Source of the DNA: Lentzea tibetensis
GTDB lineage: Bacteria > Actinomycetota > Actinomycetes > Mycobacteriales > Pseudonocardiaceae
NCBI RefSeq assembly: GCF_007845675.1
Contig: NZ_VOBR01000044.1
Location: forward strand, 1 to 50,547
DNA length: 50,547 nucleotides
Direction: 5' to 3'
Position 1 is the first letter of the stretch; the number at the start of each line of letters is the position of its first letter. The notes under the pieces are model-generated. The model was not told the origin of the DNA, ran no database searches, and saw only the letters and a program-made list of their open reading frames with translations. Below, in pieces: positions 18,075-26,290 of this stretch. The position numbers were made by a program, and so were the translations under genes.

Positions 18075-18443
18075 ATGGCAGTGATCACCCGCAACCGGAA
18101 CCACGAGCTCGGCCGCAAGGGCGAGGACGTCGCCTGCGAGTTCCTGGAGAACCAGGGCCTCGTGGTGCTGTCGCGCAACTGGGCGTGCCGCGACGGTGAG
18201 CTGGACGTCGTCGCGACAGACGGCGACCAGCTCGTCGTCTGCGAGGTGAAGACCAGGTCGAGCGACTGGTTCGGCGGTCCGGACGAGTCGGTGTCGCCTG
18301 CCCAGCTGGACCGGGTGCGCAAGCTGGGCATGCGGTGGCTGGCCGCGTACCGGGTCGGCTGGTGCCGGGTGCGCGTCGATCTGGTGTTCGTGCTCTGGCA
18401 ACCCGACGGCCAGGTCAGCCTGCGGCACCTGCGGGGTGCCTGA
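18075..18443 (+). CDS. YraN family endonuclease-fold protein (UPF0102)
   Basis: A 122-residue protein with the restriction-endonuclease-like core: GRKGEDVACEFLE, ARDGELD-type (CRDGELDVV) and CEVKTRSS (D...ExK acidic pocket). Its biological role is poorly defined, but it is almost always next to comM and dprA. ATG at 18075 follows GGAGGCGAGG and gives the usual N-terminus. The stop overlaps comM (TGATG). Confidence 0.9.
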   Translation: MAVITRNRNHELGRKGEDVACEFLENQGLVVLSRNWACRDGELDVVATDGDQLVVCEVKTRSSDWFGGPDESVSPAQLDRVRKLGMRWLAAYRVGWCRVRVDLVFVLWQPDGQVSLRHLRGA

Positions 18444-19963
18444 TGGGCCTCGCGCGGTCGTGGTCAGTCGCCCTGTTCGGCGTCGACGGCCTCGCGGTGG
18501 AGATCGAGGCCGACGTCGGCACCGGCCAGCCGAAGACCCAGCTGCTGGGCCTGCCGGACGCGGCGCTGCACGAGTCGAAGGAACGCGTCAAAGCCGCCGT
18601 GCGCAACAGCGCCGAGGAGTGGCCGAAGCAGCGGGTGGTGCTGGGCCTGTCCCCGGCCGCGATGCCGAAGGGCGGCTCGGGCTACGACCTGGCCATCGCG
18701 TGCGCGACCCTGGCCGCCGCGAACACCGTTCCGTCCGAACGCCTGGCGGGCACCGTCCTGATCGGCGAGCTGGCACTGGACGGCCGCGTCCGGGCGGTCC
18801 GAGGGGTGCTGCCGTCCCTGCTGGCGGCGCGTCGCGCGGGCCTGTGCCGGGCGGTGGTGCCGACGGAGACCCTGCCCGAGGCCGCATTGGTCGACGGCGT
18901 GGAGCTGCTGGGCGCGACCCGCCTGGCCGAGGTGCTGTCGTGGCTGCGCGGCGCCGACGACGTCTTGACTTCACCGCCGACGCCGGCGGAGCAACCACTG
19001 CCCGCGTCACCGGACCTGGAGGACGTGCTGGGCCAGCCGGAGGCCCGCTGGGCACTGGAGGTCGCGGCGGCAGGCGCCCACCACCTCCTCCTGACGGGCC
19101 CGCCGGGCACCGGCAAGACCATGCTGGCCCAGCGCCTGATCGGTCTGCTGCCACCGTTGACCAACGACGAGGCGCTGGCGGTGACGGCGGTGCACTCGGT
19201 GGCGGGCATGCTCACCCCGGAGTCCCCGCTGGTGACGTTGCCGCCGTACGTGTCCCTGCACCACTCGACGTCCATCGCGGCGTTGGTGGGCGGCGGCGCG
19301 GGCCTGGCGAAGCCGGGTGCGGTGAGCCGGGCCCACCGAGGCGTTCTGTTCCTGGACGAGGCGTGCGAGTTCGGGCCCCGCACGCTGGAGGCCTTGCGCA
19401 CGGCGTTGGAGGAGGGCGAGGTGCGCCTGGCCCGGCGTGACGGCATCGTCCGCTACCCGGCCCGCTTCCAGTTGGTGATGGCCACGAACCCCTGTCCGTG
19501 CGCCCCGCCCAAGGAGATCGACTGCTGCTGCACCTCGACAGTCCGCCGCCGCTACTCGGCCAAGCTGTCGGGTCCGCTGCTGGACCGCGTGGACCTCCGC
19601 GTGCGCATGCGCCCCCTGACGGCGATGACGGGAGCGGAAGCCGGCACCCCGGAACCCACGGGCCTGGTGCGTGAACGCGTGCTCAAGGCCCGCGCACGGG
19701 CGACCGCCCGCTGGTCCGCCCACGGCTACACCTGGACGACGAACGCGGAGGTCCCAGGCCCGGTGCTGCGCCGCGAGTTCGCCTTACCGCGCCAATCCAC
19801 GAGTCTGCTGGACCGCGGCCTGGCCAGCGGCGTCCTGACGGGCCGAGGCGCAGACCGCTGCCTGCGAGTGGCGTGGACCTTGAGCGACCTGTCGGAGTCC
19901 GACCGCCCCACCGCCGACCACGTGGCCGCGGCCCTGGAGTTCCGCGAGCGGAGGTCGGCATGA
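18443..19963 (+). CDS. comM: ComM / YifB-family Mg-chelatase-like AAA ATPase
   Basis: Hexameric helicase that drives branch migration of incoming DNA during transformation (established for ComM). The 506-residue product has the N-terminal ChlI-like domain (SVALFGVDGLAVEIEADVG), Walker A GPPGTGKTML, Walker B GVLFLDEACEF, the NPCPC motif with a following Cys cluster (DCCC), and a C-terminal helical domain. Codon 448 is a TTA (19784-19786), rare in such genomes. Coupled to yraN upstream and to a small ORF downstream. Confidence 0.93.
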   Translation: MGLARSWSVALFGVDGLAVEIEADVGTGQPKTQLLGLPDAALHESKERVKAAVRNSAEEWPKQRVVLGLSPAAMPKGGSGYDLAIACATLAAANTVPSERLAGTVLIGELALDGRVRAVRGVLPSLLAARRAGLCRAVVPTETLPEAALVDGVELLGATRLAEVLSWLRGADDVLTSPPTPAEQPLPASPDLEDVLGQPEARWALEVAAAGAHHLLLTGPPGTGKTMLAQRLIGLLPPLTNDEALAVTAVHSVAGMLTPESPLVTLPPYVSLHHSTSIAALVGGGAGLAKPGAVSRAHRGVLFLDEACEFGPRTLEALRTALEEGEVRLARRDGIVRYPARFQLVMATNPCPCAPPKEIDCCCTSTVRRRYSAKLSGPLLDRVDLRVRMRPLTAMTGAEAGTPEPTGLVRERVLKARARATARWSAHGYTWTTNAEVPGPVLRREFALPRQSTSLLDRGLASGVLTGRGADRCLRVAWTLSDLSESDRPTADHVAAALEFRERRSA

Positions 19964-20151
19964 TCCCGTCCCAGCGATCAGCCCCGCCTTCGCTCCCGTC
20001 ACCCCTGCCTCCGCGCCGCCCACCGACACCTCCGGCCCCGGAACCTCTCGTGCTGTCGGCGCGGTTCCACATCGACTGGGGCCGCCCGTGCACCTTCACC
20101 TGGCGCCCGCCACCACCGGGTTGCCAGGCCGACCGGCGGGGGCGCGGATGA
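19960..20151 (+). CDS. 63-residue Pro-rich ORF between comM and dprA
   Basis: ATG at 19960 overlaps the comM stop (ATGA), and its own stop overlaps the dprA ATG (ATGA). The product starts MIPSQRSAPPSLPSPLPPRR, a Pro/Arg-rich disordered stretch, followed by SARFHIDWGRPCTFTWRP. The second half is less biased and could be a short folded or binding motif. No family was recognised. Coupling on both sides supports expression; it could also simply bridge translation to dprA. Confidence 0.55.
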   Translation: MIPSQRSAPPSLPSPLPPRRPPTPPAPEPLVLSARFHIDWGRPCTFTWRPPPPGCQADRRGRG

Positions 20152-21314
20152 ACCTGCGCGACGTGCGCCTGGCCCGCGCGTACCTGTCACGGGTGGCCGA
20201 ACCCCACGCGGGAGCGCTCTCCACCCTGGTGGCCGAGGTTGGTCCACTTGAAGCCGCCGCACTCGTGCGCGCGGGTGACGTCTCGCCCAGCGTGGCGAGC
20301 CAGACCTCGGCGAGACGCGCGCAGGAACAGGCCGAGGACGACCTCCAGCGCGTCAAGGCGAAGGGCGGCCGCCTGGTGATCCCGGAGGACGACGAGTGGC
20401 CGCGCTGGCCGTTCGTGTCCCTGGGCGTGGCCGCGTCCCACCGCAGATGCGGCGGCGAGCCACTGGCCCTGTGGGTCCGCGGCGACCACCGGCTGACCGA
20501 CCTGGCCGAGCGCGCGGTCGCGGTCGTCGGCTCCCGCGACAGCAGCGGCTACGGCCAGCACGTCGCGACCGAACTGGCTCACGGCCTGGCCGCGGCAGGC
20601 GTGGTGGTCGTCTCCGGCGCGGCCTACGGCATAGACGGCGCCGCACACCGCGGCGCACTGTCCGCGGGCGGCACCACCGTCGCCGTGCTGGCCTGCGGCG
20701 TGGACGTCGCCTACCCAGCAGGCCACCAGGGCCTGCTCGCCAAGATCGCCCAGGCAGGCGTGGTCGTCAGCGAGTACCCGCCGGGCGTCCAACCGGCCCG
20801 CCACCGCTTCCTGACCCGCAACCGCCTGATAGCCGCCTTCGGCGCGGGCACAGTCGTAGTGGAAGCCGCGCGCCGCAGCGGCGCGAAGAACACGGCCGCC
20901 ACCACCCTGGCCCTGGGCCGAGTCCTGATGGCAGTACCGGGCCCGGTCACCTCCCTGAGCTCAACGGGCTGCAACGAACTCCTGCGCTCAGGCGACGCCG
21001 TCCCAGTCAGCAACGTCGCCGAAGTCGTCGAGTCGATAGGCCGCTTCGGCGACGACCTGGTCGAACCCACCACCCGCACCACACACGACCTGGGCCCACC
21101 CCAAGGCGAAGCCATGCGCGTCTACGAAGCCCTAGGCCTGCGCGACGGCTTCAGCCCAGAAGCCATCTCAGTCGAGTCGGGCGTAGAACTCCCACGCGTC
21201 CGAGCCCTACTACCCGAACTGGAACTAGCAGGCCTAGCCCAACGAGAAGACTCAGGCTGGCGCCGCCTATCCCCACCCCAACCTCAATCCCAACCCCAAT
21301 CCCAACCCGCCTAA
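20148..21314 (+). CDS. dprA: DNA-processing protein DprA
   Basis: Binds single-stranded DNA and loads RecA in natural transformation. The 388-residue protein has an N-terminal helical region, the Rossmann-like core (VAVVGSRDSSGYG, VVSGAAYGIDGAAHRGAL, LACGVDVAYPAGH, TRNRLIAAFG) and a C-terminal winged helix (FSPEAISVESGVELPRVRALL). It ends in a PQSQPQSQPA repeat. The last third drifts to A-ending codons; five CTA codons fall in the last 40 codons. ATG at 20148 is coupled to the small ORF. Confidence 0.92.
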   Translation: MNLRDVRLARAYLSRVAEPHAGALSTLVAEVGPLEAAALVRAGDVSPSVASQTSARRAQEQAEDDLQRVKAKGGRLVIPEDDEWPRWPFVSLGVAASHRRCGGEPLALWVRGDHRLTDLAERAVAVVGSRDSSGYGQHVATELAHGLAAAGVVVVSGAAYGIDGAAHRGALSAGGTTVAVLACGVDVAYPAGHQGLLAKIAQAGVVVSEYPPGVQPARHRFLTRNRLIAAFGAGTVVVEAARRSGAKNTAATTLALGRVLMAVPGPVTSLSSTGCNELLRSGDAVPVSNVAEVVESIGRFGDDLVEPTTRTTHDLGPPQGEAMRVYEALGLRDGFSPEAISVESGVELPRVRALLPELELAGLAQREDSGWRRLSPPQPQSQPQSQPA

Positions 21315-21490
21315 CCAACCCCACCCCACCAACTCCACCCACACACCACGCCAACCAGCCATCCACGCCCCCGAGCCAAGCCCGCCGCAGTACCGGGCGC
21401 CGCCGAGCGAAGCGCGCCGTGCCGGGCGCTGCGCTCTGGCCAGCCGGGCACACCGCCAGCCGGGCATGCCGCCTAGCCGGCACGCCGCCC

Positions 21491-21840
21491 AGCCAGGCAC
21501 ACCGACTGGCAAGCGGTCCGACTGGCAAGCGGGCCGACTGGCAAGCGGGCCGACTGGCAAGCGGGCCGACTGGCAAGCGGGCCGGTGGCCAGCCACTCCG
21601 CCGAACCTGGCGCTTTGCCGAGGGAGGCACACCGGCTGGTGAAGCGGTCCGCTTTGCCAGTCGGCCCGATTGGTCAGGTGCCTCGCCTGCCGTGCGCTTC
21701 GGCCAGCTAGGCACACCGCCAGCCAGGCACACCGACTGGTGAAGCGAGCCGACTGGCAAGGCGGCCGGTTCGTCAGCCGTGTCGCCGTGCCAGCCGCTCC
21801 GCCCAGCCCGGCGCTTTGCCGAGCCAGCCACACCGACTGG
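21491..21840 (+). repeat. Dispersed higher-order repeat, GCCAGGCACACCGACTGG type
   Basis: AGCCAGGCACACCGACTGG occurs at 21491-21509 and again exactly at 21721-21739. Variants lie near 21625 (GGCACACCGGCTGG) and 21822-21840 (GAGCCAGCCACACCGACTGG). Each copy is followed by C/TGAAGCG or CAAGCG. The 16-bp tandem array appears to be a local expansion of this element. Confidence 0.65.
21502..21581 (+). repeat. Five tandem copies of a 16-bp repeat
   Basis: CCGACTGGCAAGCGGG is repeated at 21502, 21518, 21534, 21550 and 21566; only the last base of the first copy differs (T). There are no spacers. Sixteen is not a multiple of three, so translation would scramble. Confidence 0.85.
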
Positions 21841-22284
21841 TCAAGCGACCCGCCTGGTCAGCCGGCTGACTAGCCAAGTGGTTCGCCTGCCCATGCGCTT
21901 CGCCCAGCCATGCGCGCTGGCTGGCGGAGTGCTCAAGCAGGACCGGGGCGAACCGGCTGGTCAAGGCGCCTGCTCGCGAGTTGGCCGCTTGCGGCGAGTC
22001 CGTCGGCTGGCCTGACGGTTCGGCTGGCGGGCATGGTCGGTGCGGGCGCAGCCATGTGGGCGTGCACAGGTGTGTGGTGGGTGCGGGCGTGTGGCCGGAG
22101 TGCTCGCTGGCGACGGTCGAGCCGCACCGCGGTCCTCGAGGATTCGCGGCGGAAGCCCGTCGTGCGGGGGAAGTGCCTGCACGCGTGCGGCACACGCATC
22201 GCCAAGGCTGGCCGGCGCGCGGGGGGTGCGGCGTGCGGTGGATGCGGTTGTGGATGCATGGCGTATCCGTGGTGGAGGCAAAGC

Positions 22285-22303
22285 ATTCCCGTTGAATGGG
22301 AAT
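22285..22303 (+). promoter_or_regulatory. Small inverted repeat upstream of xerC
   Basis: ATTCCC and GGGAAT are separated by 7 nt (GTTGAAT) in an AT-richer island 115 bp before xerC. It could be an operator or a weak hairpin in the leader; no promoter boxes are clear. Confidence 0.35.
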
Positions 22304-22417
22304 CGGTCGCGGAGAGAGGAGAAGTTGCTGACTCAACCAAGTTGGGAGCGCTCTCACTGCAACGCGGGGCGTGGCGGAACTTGACCACGGGGCTCCGGAG
22401 GCGCAGCGTCTCCGTCT

Positions 22418-23395
22418 ATGTCCTCACCGCCGCCTGGTCGGACACGTCGTGCCGATCTTGTTCGCCTGCGCGAAATGCTGCCGGCGAGCGTTGCCGAAGC
22501 GTTGCGGCAGTACGAGCGGCACCTGACGCTCGAGCGGGATCTGTCGCCGCACACGGTGCGGGCGTACCTCGGTGACGTCGTGGCGTTGCTCGGGCACGTT
22601 GCTGGTGAGGAGCCGGAGAACGCGGACATCGGGCGGGTCGACCTGGCGCAGTTGAGGTCGTGGCTGGCGGCGCAGCGGGGTGCTGGTGCCAGTCGGACGA
22701 CGTTGGCTCGGCGGGCGGCTGCTGCTCGGGCGTTCACGGGCTGGGCGGTGCGCAACGGGCATCTCGAGCAGGATCCGGGGCCCCGGCTCGCGGCACCGCG
22801 GCCGCATCGGACGTTGCCCAACGTGTTACGGGCTGACCAGGCGCGTGACGCGATGGACGCCGTATCCTCTGGCGCTTCTGAGGGCCATCCGGTTGCGCTG
22901 CGTGATCAGGCCGTGGTGGAGTTGCTGTACGCCACAGGCATTCGTGTCGCCGAGCTCTGTGGCCTGGATCTCGATGACGTGAACTACTCCCTAAGGGTGA
23001 TTCGAGTACTCGGCAAAGGCGGGCGCGAGCGCACGGTCCCGTTCGGCGTTCCGGCCGAACGAGCTCTGCGGCGGTGGCTGGATCAGGGCAGGGAACACCT
23101 GGTCACCGCTGGTTCTCCGGCTGCGCTGTTTCTCGGGTCGCGCGGCGGTCGGATCAATCAGCGTTCCGTTCGGCGACTGGTACACGAGGTAGTCGCTGTG
23201 GTACCGGATGCGCCGGACATTGGGCCACACGGGTTGCGCCACTCCGCTGCGACCCATTTGTTGGAAGGAGGAGCGGACCTGCGCACCGTCCAAGAACTGC
23301 TTGGTCACGCTACGCTCGCAACGACTCAGCTTTACACACACGTCACTGTCGAACGGCTGAAGGCGATCCATGACCGAACCCACCCCCGTTCCTGA
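22418..23395 (+). CDS. xerC: Tyrosine recombinase XerC
   Basis: Site-specific recombinase that resolves chromosome dimers at dif, normally with XerD. The 325 residues have a SAM-like N-terminal domain (about 25-115) and a catalytic domain with Arg176 (GIRVAEL), Lys200 (GKGGRE), His271/Arg274 ([10 protein letters not shown]), His297 (LGHATL) and Tyr306 (TQLYTHV). ATG 22418 is used; ATG 22475 would remove a basic leader. Codon 137 is TTA (22826-22828). The end overlaps whiG by 26 bp. A phage integrase is less likely given the conserved place and full XerC motifs. Confidence 0.92.
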   Translation: MSSPPPGRTRRADLVRLREMLPASVAEALRQYERHLTLERDLSPHTVRAYLGDVVALLGHVAGEEPENADIGRVDLAQLRSWLAAQRGAGASRTTLARRAAAARAFTGWAVRNGHLEQDPGPRLAAPRPHRTLPNVLRADQARDAMDAVSSGASEGHPVALRDQAVVELLYATGIRVAELCGLDLDDVNYSLRVIRVLGKGGRERTVPFGVPAERALRRWLDQGREHLVTAGSPAALFLGSRGGRINQRSVRRLVHEVVAVVPDAPDIGPHGLRHSAATHLLEGGADLRTVQELLGHATLATTQLYTHVTVERLKAIHDRTHPRS

Positions 23396-24515
23396 CGCCT
23401 CAGGGGGAGGTTCGCGTACGGCGACCGTGCCCCCTGAACCCCTGGTGTCCGCGCCTGCGCAGAAGCGGACCAACGGGCACCGTCAGAACGGCGTGTCACG
23501 CACCGAGCAGACAGAGCCCGGTGCTGAGGAAGGGCCCGGTGCCGGCGAGGGCCAGCAGAACGACGAGGGCACCCTGAACGGCGAAGCCACCCCGAACGGC
23601 GAGGGCACTCCTGAAGAGGGCACCTCCGACGAGAGCACCCCCGACGAGGGCACACCCAGCGAGGCCATCTCGAACGAGGACACACCCAGCGACGAGGGCA
23701 CGCCGAACGGCGTGACCCCTGCCGCGCACAAGCCGGACGTGCGGACCGGTGACGACGTCGAAGCCGGCATCGTCGCGCTGTGGCGCAGCTACGGCGAGTC
23801 GCGCGACCACAGCCAGCGCGACAAGCTCGTGCTGCACTACGCGCCGCTGGTCAAGTACGTCGCCGGTCGCGTGGGCACCGGTCTTCCCGCGCACGTCGAC
23901 GTGGCCGACCTGATCCAGTCCGGCATCTTCGGCCTGGTCGACGCGATCGAGAAGTTCGAGCCCGAGCGCGGCCTCAAGTTCGAGACCTACGCGATGCAGC
24001 GCATCCGCGGTGCGATCTTGGACGACCTCCGTTCCCAGGACTGGGTTCCGCGTTCCGTGCGCAGCCGCGCCCGCGACGTCGAGCGCGCGCTCGAACGCCT
24101 CGGCGCCAAGCTGCAGCGCACACCGACCGACCGCGAGCTCGCCGCAGAGCTCAAGATCGGTCTGGCCGAGCTGCGCGAGCTGTACGGCCAGCTCCAGCTC
24201 ACCAGCGTCGTCGCGCTGGACGAGCTCATCGCGCCGAACAAGGGCGGCTCCTCACTCGCGGAGTCGCTGCCCGACGAGGGTGCCGAGGACCCCGTCGCGA
24301 GCCTGGTCGACCAGGACAGCCGCCGCCAGCTCGCCGACGCCATCGCCCAGCTCGCCGAACGCGACCGCGTGGTCGTCACGCTGTACTACTTCGAGAACCT
24401 GACGCTCGCCGAGATCGGCAAGGTCCTCGGCGTCACCGAGTCCAGGGTCTGCCAGCTGCACACCCGAGCCGTCCTGAGGTTGCGGACGAAGCTCAACGAG
24501 CAGACCGAGGACTGA
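23370..24515 (+). CDS. whiG: FliA/WhiG-family RNA polymerase sigma factor
   Basis: Alternative sigma factor; WhiG directs early sporulation genes in Streptomyces. The C-terminal 255 residues are canonical: region 2 ([22 protein letters not shown], read at about 170-190), region 3 ([18 protein letters not shown]) and region 4 ([21 protein letters not shown]). Residues 1-125 are an unusual acidic low-complexity extension, with [15 protein letters not shown] repeats at 67-113. ATG 23370 lies within xerC; a start nearer residue 125 would give the usual length, but no better ribosome-binding site stands out. The 3' end overlaps the convergent M23 gene. Confidence 0.88.
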   Translation: MTEPTPVPDASGGGSRTATVPPEPLVSAPAQKRTNGHRQNGVSRTEQTEPGAEEGPGAGEGQQNDEGTLNGEATPNGEGTPEEGTSDESTPDEGTPSEAISNEDTPSDEGTPNGVTPAAHKPDVRTGDDVEAGIVALWRSYGESRDHSQRDKLVLHYAPLVKYVAGRVGTGLPAHVDVADLIQSGIFGLVDAIEKFEPERGLKFETYAMQRIRGAILDDLRSQDWVPRSVRSRARDVERALERLGAKLQRTPTDRELAAELKIGLAELRELYGQLQLTSVVALDELIAPNKGGSSLAESLPDEGAEDPVASLVDQDSRRQLADAIAQLAERDRVVVTLYYFENLTLAEIGKVLGVTESRVCQLHTRAVLRLRTKLNEQTED

Positions 24516-25011
24516 CCCCGCCGGAGCCGCCGGGAGTTGAGCCCACAGCTCCCAGGCGGGTCAGCGGAAGCAGCCGAGCCCGGCCGGACGACACCAGGCG
24601 CAGCGGGTTGACGTACTCGTGGCCACGCCGAGCGCCCCAGTGCAGGCAGCTGAGACACCCCGGATGGCCTCCCACCAGCGTGCCGATCACCTCCCCTCGA
24701 TGAACTCGCTGGCGCACCGCGACGACGGGCGAGACCGGTTCGTACGTCGTCCGCAGGCCGCCGTGGTCGAGCGACACCAGCTCCCGGTCGGCCAGGACCC
24801 CCGCGAACACGACCACCCCGTCGCCCGCGGCCTGCACCTGAGCCCCGACCGGCGCGCCCAGATCCACCCCGCGGTGCCCAGGCCCGTAGGGCGTCGCCGG
24901 GGGAGTGAAGGCGCGCACGACCGGGTGCGGTGGCGCGAGCGGCCAGCCGTACCGCCCGGTCGACGCCGGGGGCGGGAGCAGCAGCAGTGCGACGAGCAGG
25001 GGAATCGGCAT
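24493..25011 (-). CDS. Secreted M23-family peptidase (LytM-type)
   Basis: A 172-residue exported protein with a short signal peptide (MPIPLLVALLLLPPPAS). The peptidase motif GHRGVDLGAPVG gives the zinc ligands His46 and Asp50, and SCLHWGARRG gives the catalytic His124. The first His of the usual HxH is Cys, as in many actinobacterial members, so activity is likely but not certain. It probably acts on peptidoglycan cross-bridges. Convergent with whiG (23-bp overlap) and divergent from rpsB, with a DnaA-box pair between. Confidence 0.85.
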   Translation of the reverse strand: MPIPLLVALLLLPPPASTGRYGWPLAPPHPVVRAFTPPATPYGPGHRGVDLGAPVGAQVQAAGDGVVVFAGVLADRELVSLDHGGLRTTYEPVSPVVAVRQRVHRGEVIGTLVGGHPGCLSCLHWGARRGHEYVNPLRLVSSGRARLLPLTRLGAVGSTPGGSGGVSPRSAR

Positions 25012-25062
25012 GGTCAAACGGTCTCGCGAAAGCTTGCTCGTGTGGTGTCGGGACCAGCTAAC

Positions 25063-25089
25063 TGTGGACAACTGCGGGGTTGTGGATAA
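25063..25089 (-). promoter_or_regulatory. Second pair of DnaA boxes, 18 bp apart
   Basis: TGTGGACAA (25063-25071) is the complement of TTGTCCACA, and TGTGGATAA (25081-25089) is the complement of TTATCCACA; both are perfect boxes. They lie between the M23 start and the rpsB promoter, with the same 18-bp offset as the pair at 17969-17995 but on the opposite strand. Confidence 0.6.
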
Positions 25090-25138
25090 GTCCGGTCCGG
25101 CGCCAGGGGCCGATTCGAAGTTTGTCCGGGTGTGGGCG

Positions 25139-25174
25139 TAGACTGTTGGGCGCGTCCCGTGTAAGCGCGGGACG
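25139..25174 (+). promoter_or_regulatory. Candidate rpsB promoter (-10) and leader hairpin
   Basis: TAGACT (25139-25144) fits TANNNT. A 7-bp hairpin, CGTCCCG/CGGGACG (25153-25174, 8-nt loop), would lie at the very 5' end of the transcript. The remaining leader to 25367 (about 200 nt) is GC-rich with no ORF; a long rpsB leader is typical and could carry S2 autoregulation (inference). Confidence 0.45.
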
Positions 25175-25366
25175 ACTTCGCGTGCCAACGCAGATCCGAC
25201 CAGGCAATTGAGCGTGGTCGAGTCACGACGTCTGAACGGTCCCGGCAGCAATGCCACGGGTACGGGCGTCGGCGCGGGTACCAGGGCGGTCAGCCACAGG
25301 GCCGGCCGCGACAACCGACATGCGCGTCCACCAGGACGCGTCCGACAGACGAGGTGCGAACCGGCC

Positions 25367-26218
25367 ATGGCCGTCGTAACCATGAAGCAGCTGCTCGACA
25401 GCGGCGTGCACTTCGGGCACCAGACCCGGCGCTGGAACCCGAAGATGAAGCGCTACATCCTCACCGAGCGCAACGGCATCTACATCATCGACCTCCAGCA
25501 GACGCTGACCTACATCGACCGGGCGTTCGAGTTCGTCCGCGAGACGGTCGCGCACGGTGGCTCGATCCTCTTCATCGGCACCAAGAAGCAGGCGCAGGAG
25601 GCCATCGCCAACGAGGCGCTCCGCGTCGGCATGCCCTACGTGAACCAGCGCTGGCTGGGCGGCATGCTCACCAACTTCTCGACGGTCCACAAGAGGCTTC
25701 AGCGGCTCAAGGAGCTGGAGTCGATGGAGCAGACCGGCGGCTTCCAGGGTTTCACCAAGAAGGAAATCCTGATGATGAACCGCGAGAAGGACAAGCTGGA
25801 GCGCACGCTCGGCGGTATCCGCGACATGTCCAAGGTGCCCAGCGCCGTGTGGATCGTGGACACCAAGAAGGAGCACATCGCGGTCGGTGAGGCTCGCAAG
25901 CTGAACATCCCGATCGTCGCGGTGCTCGACACCAACTGCGACCCGGACGAGGTCGACTACCCGATTCCGGGCAACGACGACGCGATCCGCTCGGCCGCCC
26001 TGCTGACCAAGGTCGTGGCCGAGGCCGCCGCCGCCGGTCTCATGGCCCGCTCGGGCGCTCGCCAGAACGCCGCCGACGGCCAGGACAAGCCGGAGCCCGG
26101 TGTCGCGAGCGACGAGCCGCTGGCGGAGTGGGAGCAGGAGCTCCTGACCAACACCTCGGCCGAGACCCCGGCCCCGGTTGAGGCCGCGGCTCCGGCCGAG
26201 CAGCCCGTCCAGTCCTGA
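25367..26218 (+). CDS. rpsB: 30S ribosomal protein S2
   Basis: Binds the 30S platform late in assembly. The 283-residue protein begins [20 protein letters not shown] and carries [21 protein letters not shown] and VDTNCDP-type motifs ([20 protein letters not shown]). The C-terminal 40 residues (Ala/Glu/Pro-rich, ending AEQPVQS) extend beyond the E. coli protein and look disordered. ATG 25367 follows a GC-rich leader. A 15-bp hairpin separates it from tsf. Confidence 0.96.
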   Translation: MAVVTMKQLLDSGVHFGHQTRRWNPKMKRYILTERNGIYIIDLQQTLTYIDRAFEFVRETVAHGGSILFIGTKKQAQEAIANEALRVGMPYVNQRWLGGMLTNFSTVHKRLQRLKELESMEQTGGFQGFTKKEILMMNREKDKLERTLGGIRDMSKVPSAVWIVDTKKEHIAVGEARKLNIPIVAVLDTNCDPDEVDYPIPGNDDAIRSAALLTKVVAEAAAAGLMARSGARQNAADGQDKPEPGVASDEPLAEWEQELLTNTSAETPAPVEAAAPAEQPVQS

Positions 26219-26224
26219 TTTCCC

Positions 26225-26260
26225 CCACGCCCTGCCCGCGCACAAGCGGGCAGGGCGTGG
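26225..26260 (+). terminator. Hairpin between rpsB and tsf
   Basis: A perfect 15-bp stem (26225-26239 with 26246-26260) closes a 6-nt loop, GCACAA, with no T-run after it. tsf starts only 30 bp later, so it probably works as a partial terminator or processing site that sets the S2 to EF-Ts ratio. Confidence 0.65.
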
Positions 26261-26290
26261 CTTGAGCGCGTACATCGCAGAAGGAAAACG

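Larger units (their letters stand above)
21315..22417. other. 1.1-kb repeat-filled gap between dprA and xerC
   Basis: The first 100 bp are C/A-rich with CCA-type runs. From 21.4 to 21.95 kb, degenerate repeats of a GCCGACTGGCAAGCG type dominate. From 22.0 to 22.3 kb the strand is G/T-rich with no clear structure. An AT-richer island near 22285-22340 just before xerC holds a small hairpin and may carry its promoter. Open frames here are low-complexity shadows; no gene is supported. Confidence 0.6.

Noticed and set aside
21502-21581. Possible CRISPR or replication-origin iterons (16-bp repeats)
   Set aside because: No spacers, no Rep or cas gene, no AT-rich unwinding region; simple tandem expansion fits better.
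22418-23395. Tyrosine recombinase as a phage or island integrase
   Set aside because: Full XerC motif set, no att-like direct repeats or phage genes nearby, and the conserved position before whiG.
25063-25089. Chromosomal replication origin
   Set aside because: Only two DnaA boxes, no AT-rich region, and no dnaA, dnaN or gyrase genes; a regulatory site is more likely.
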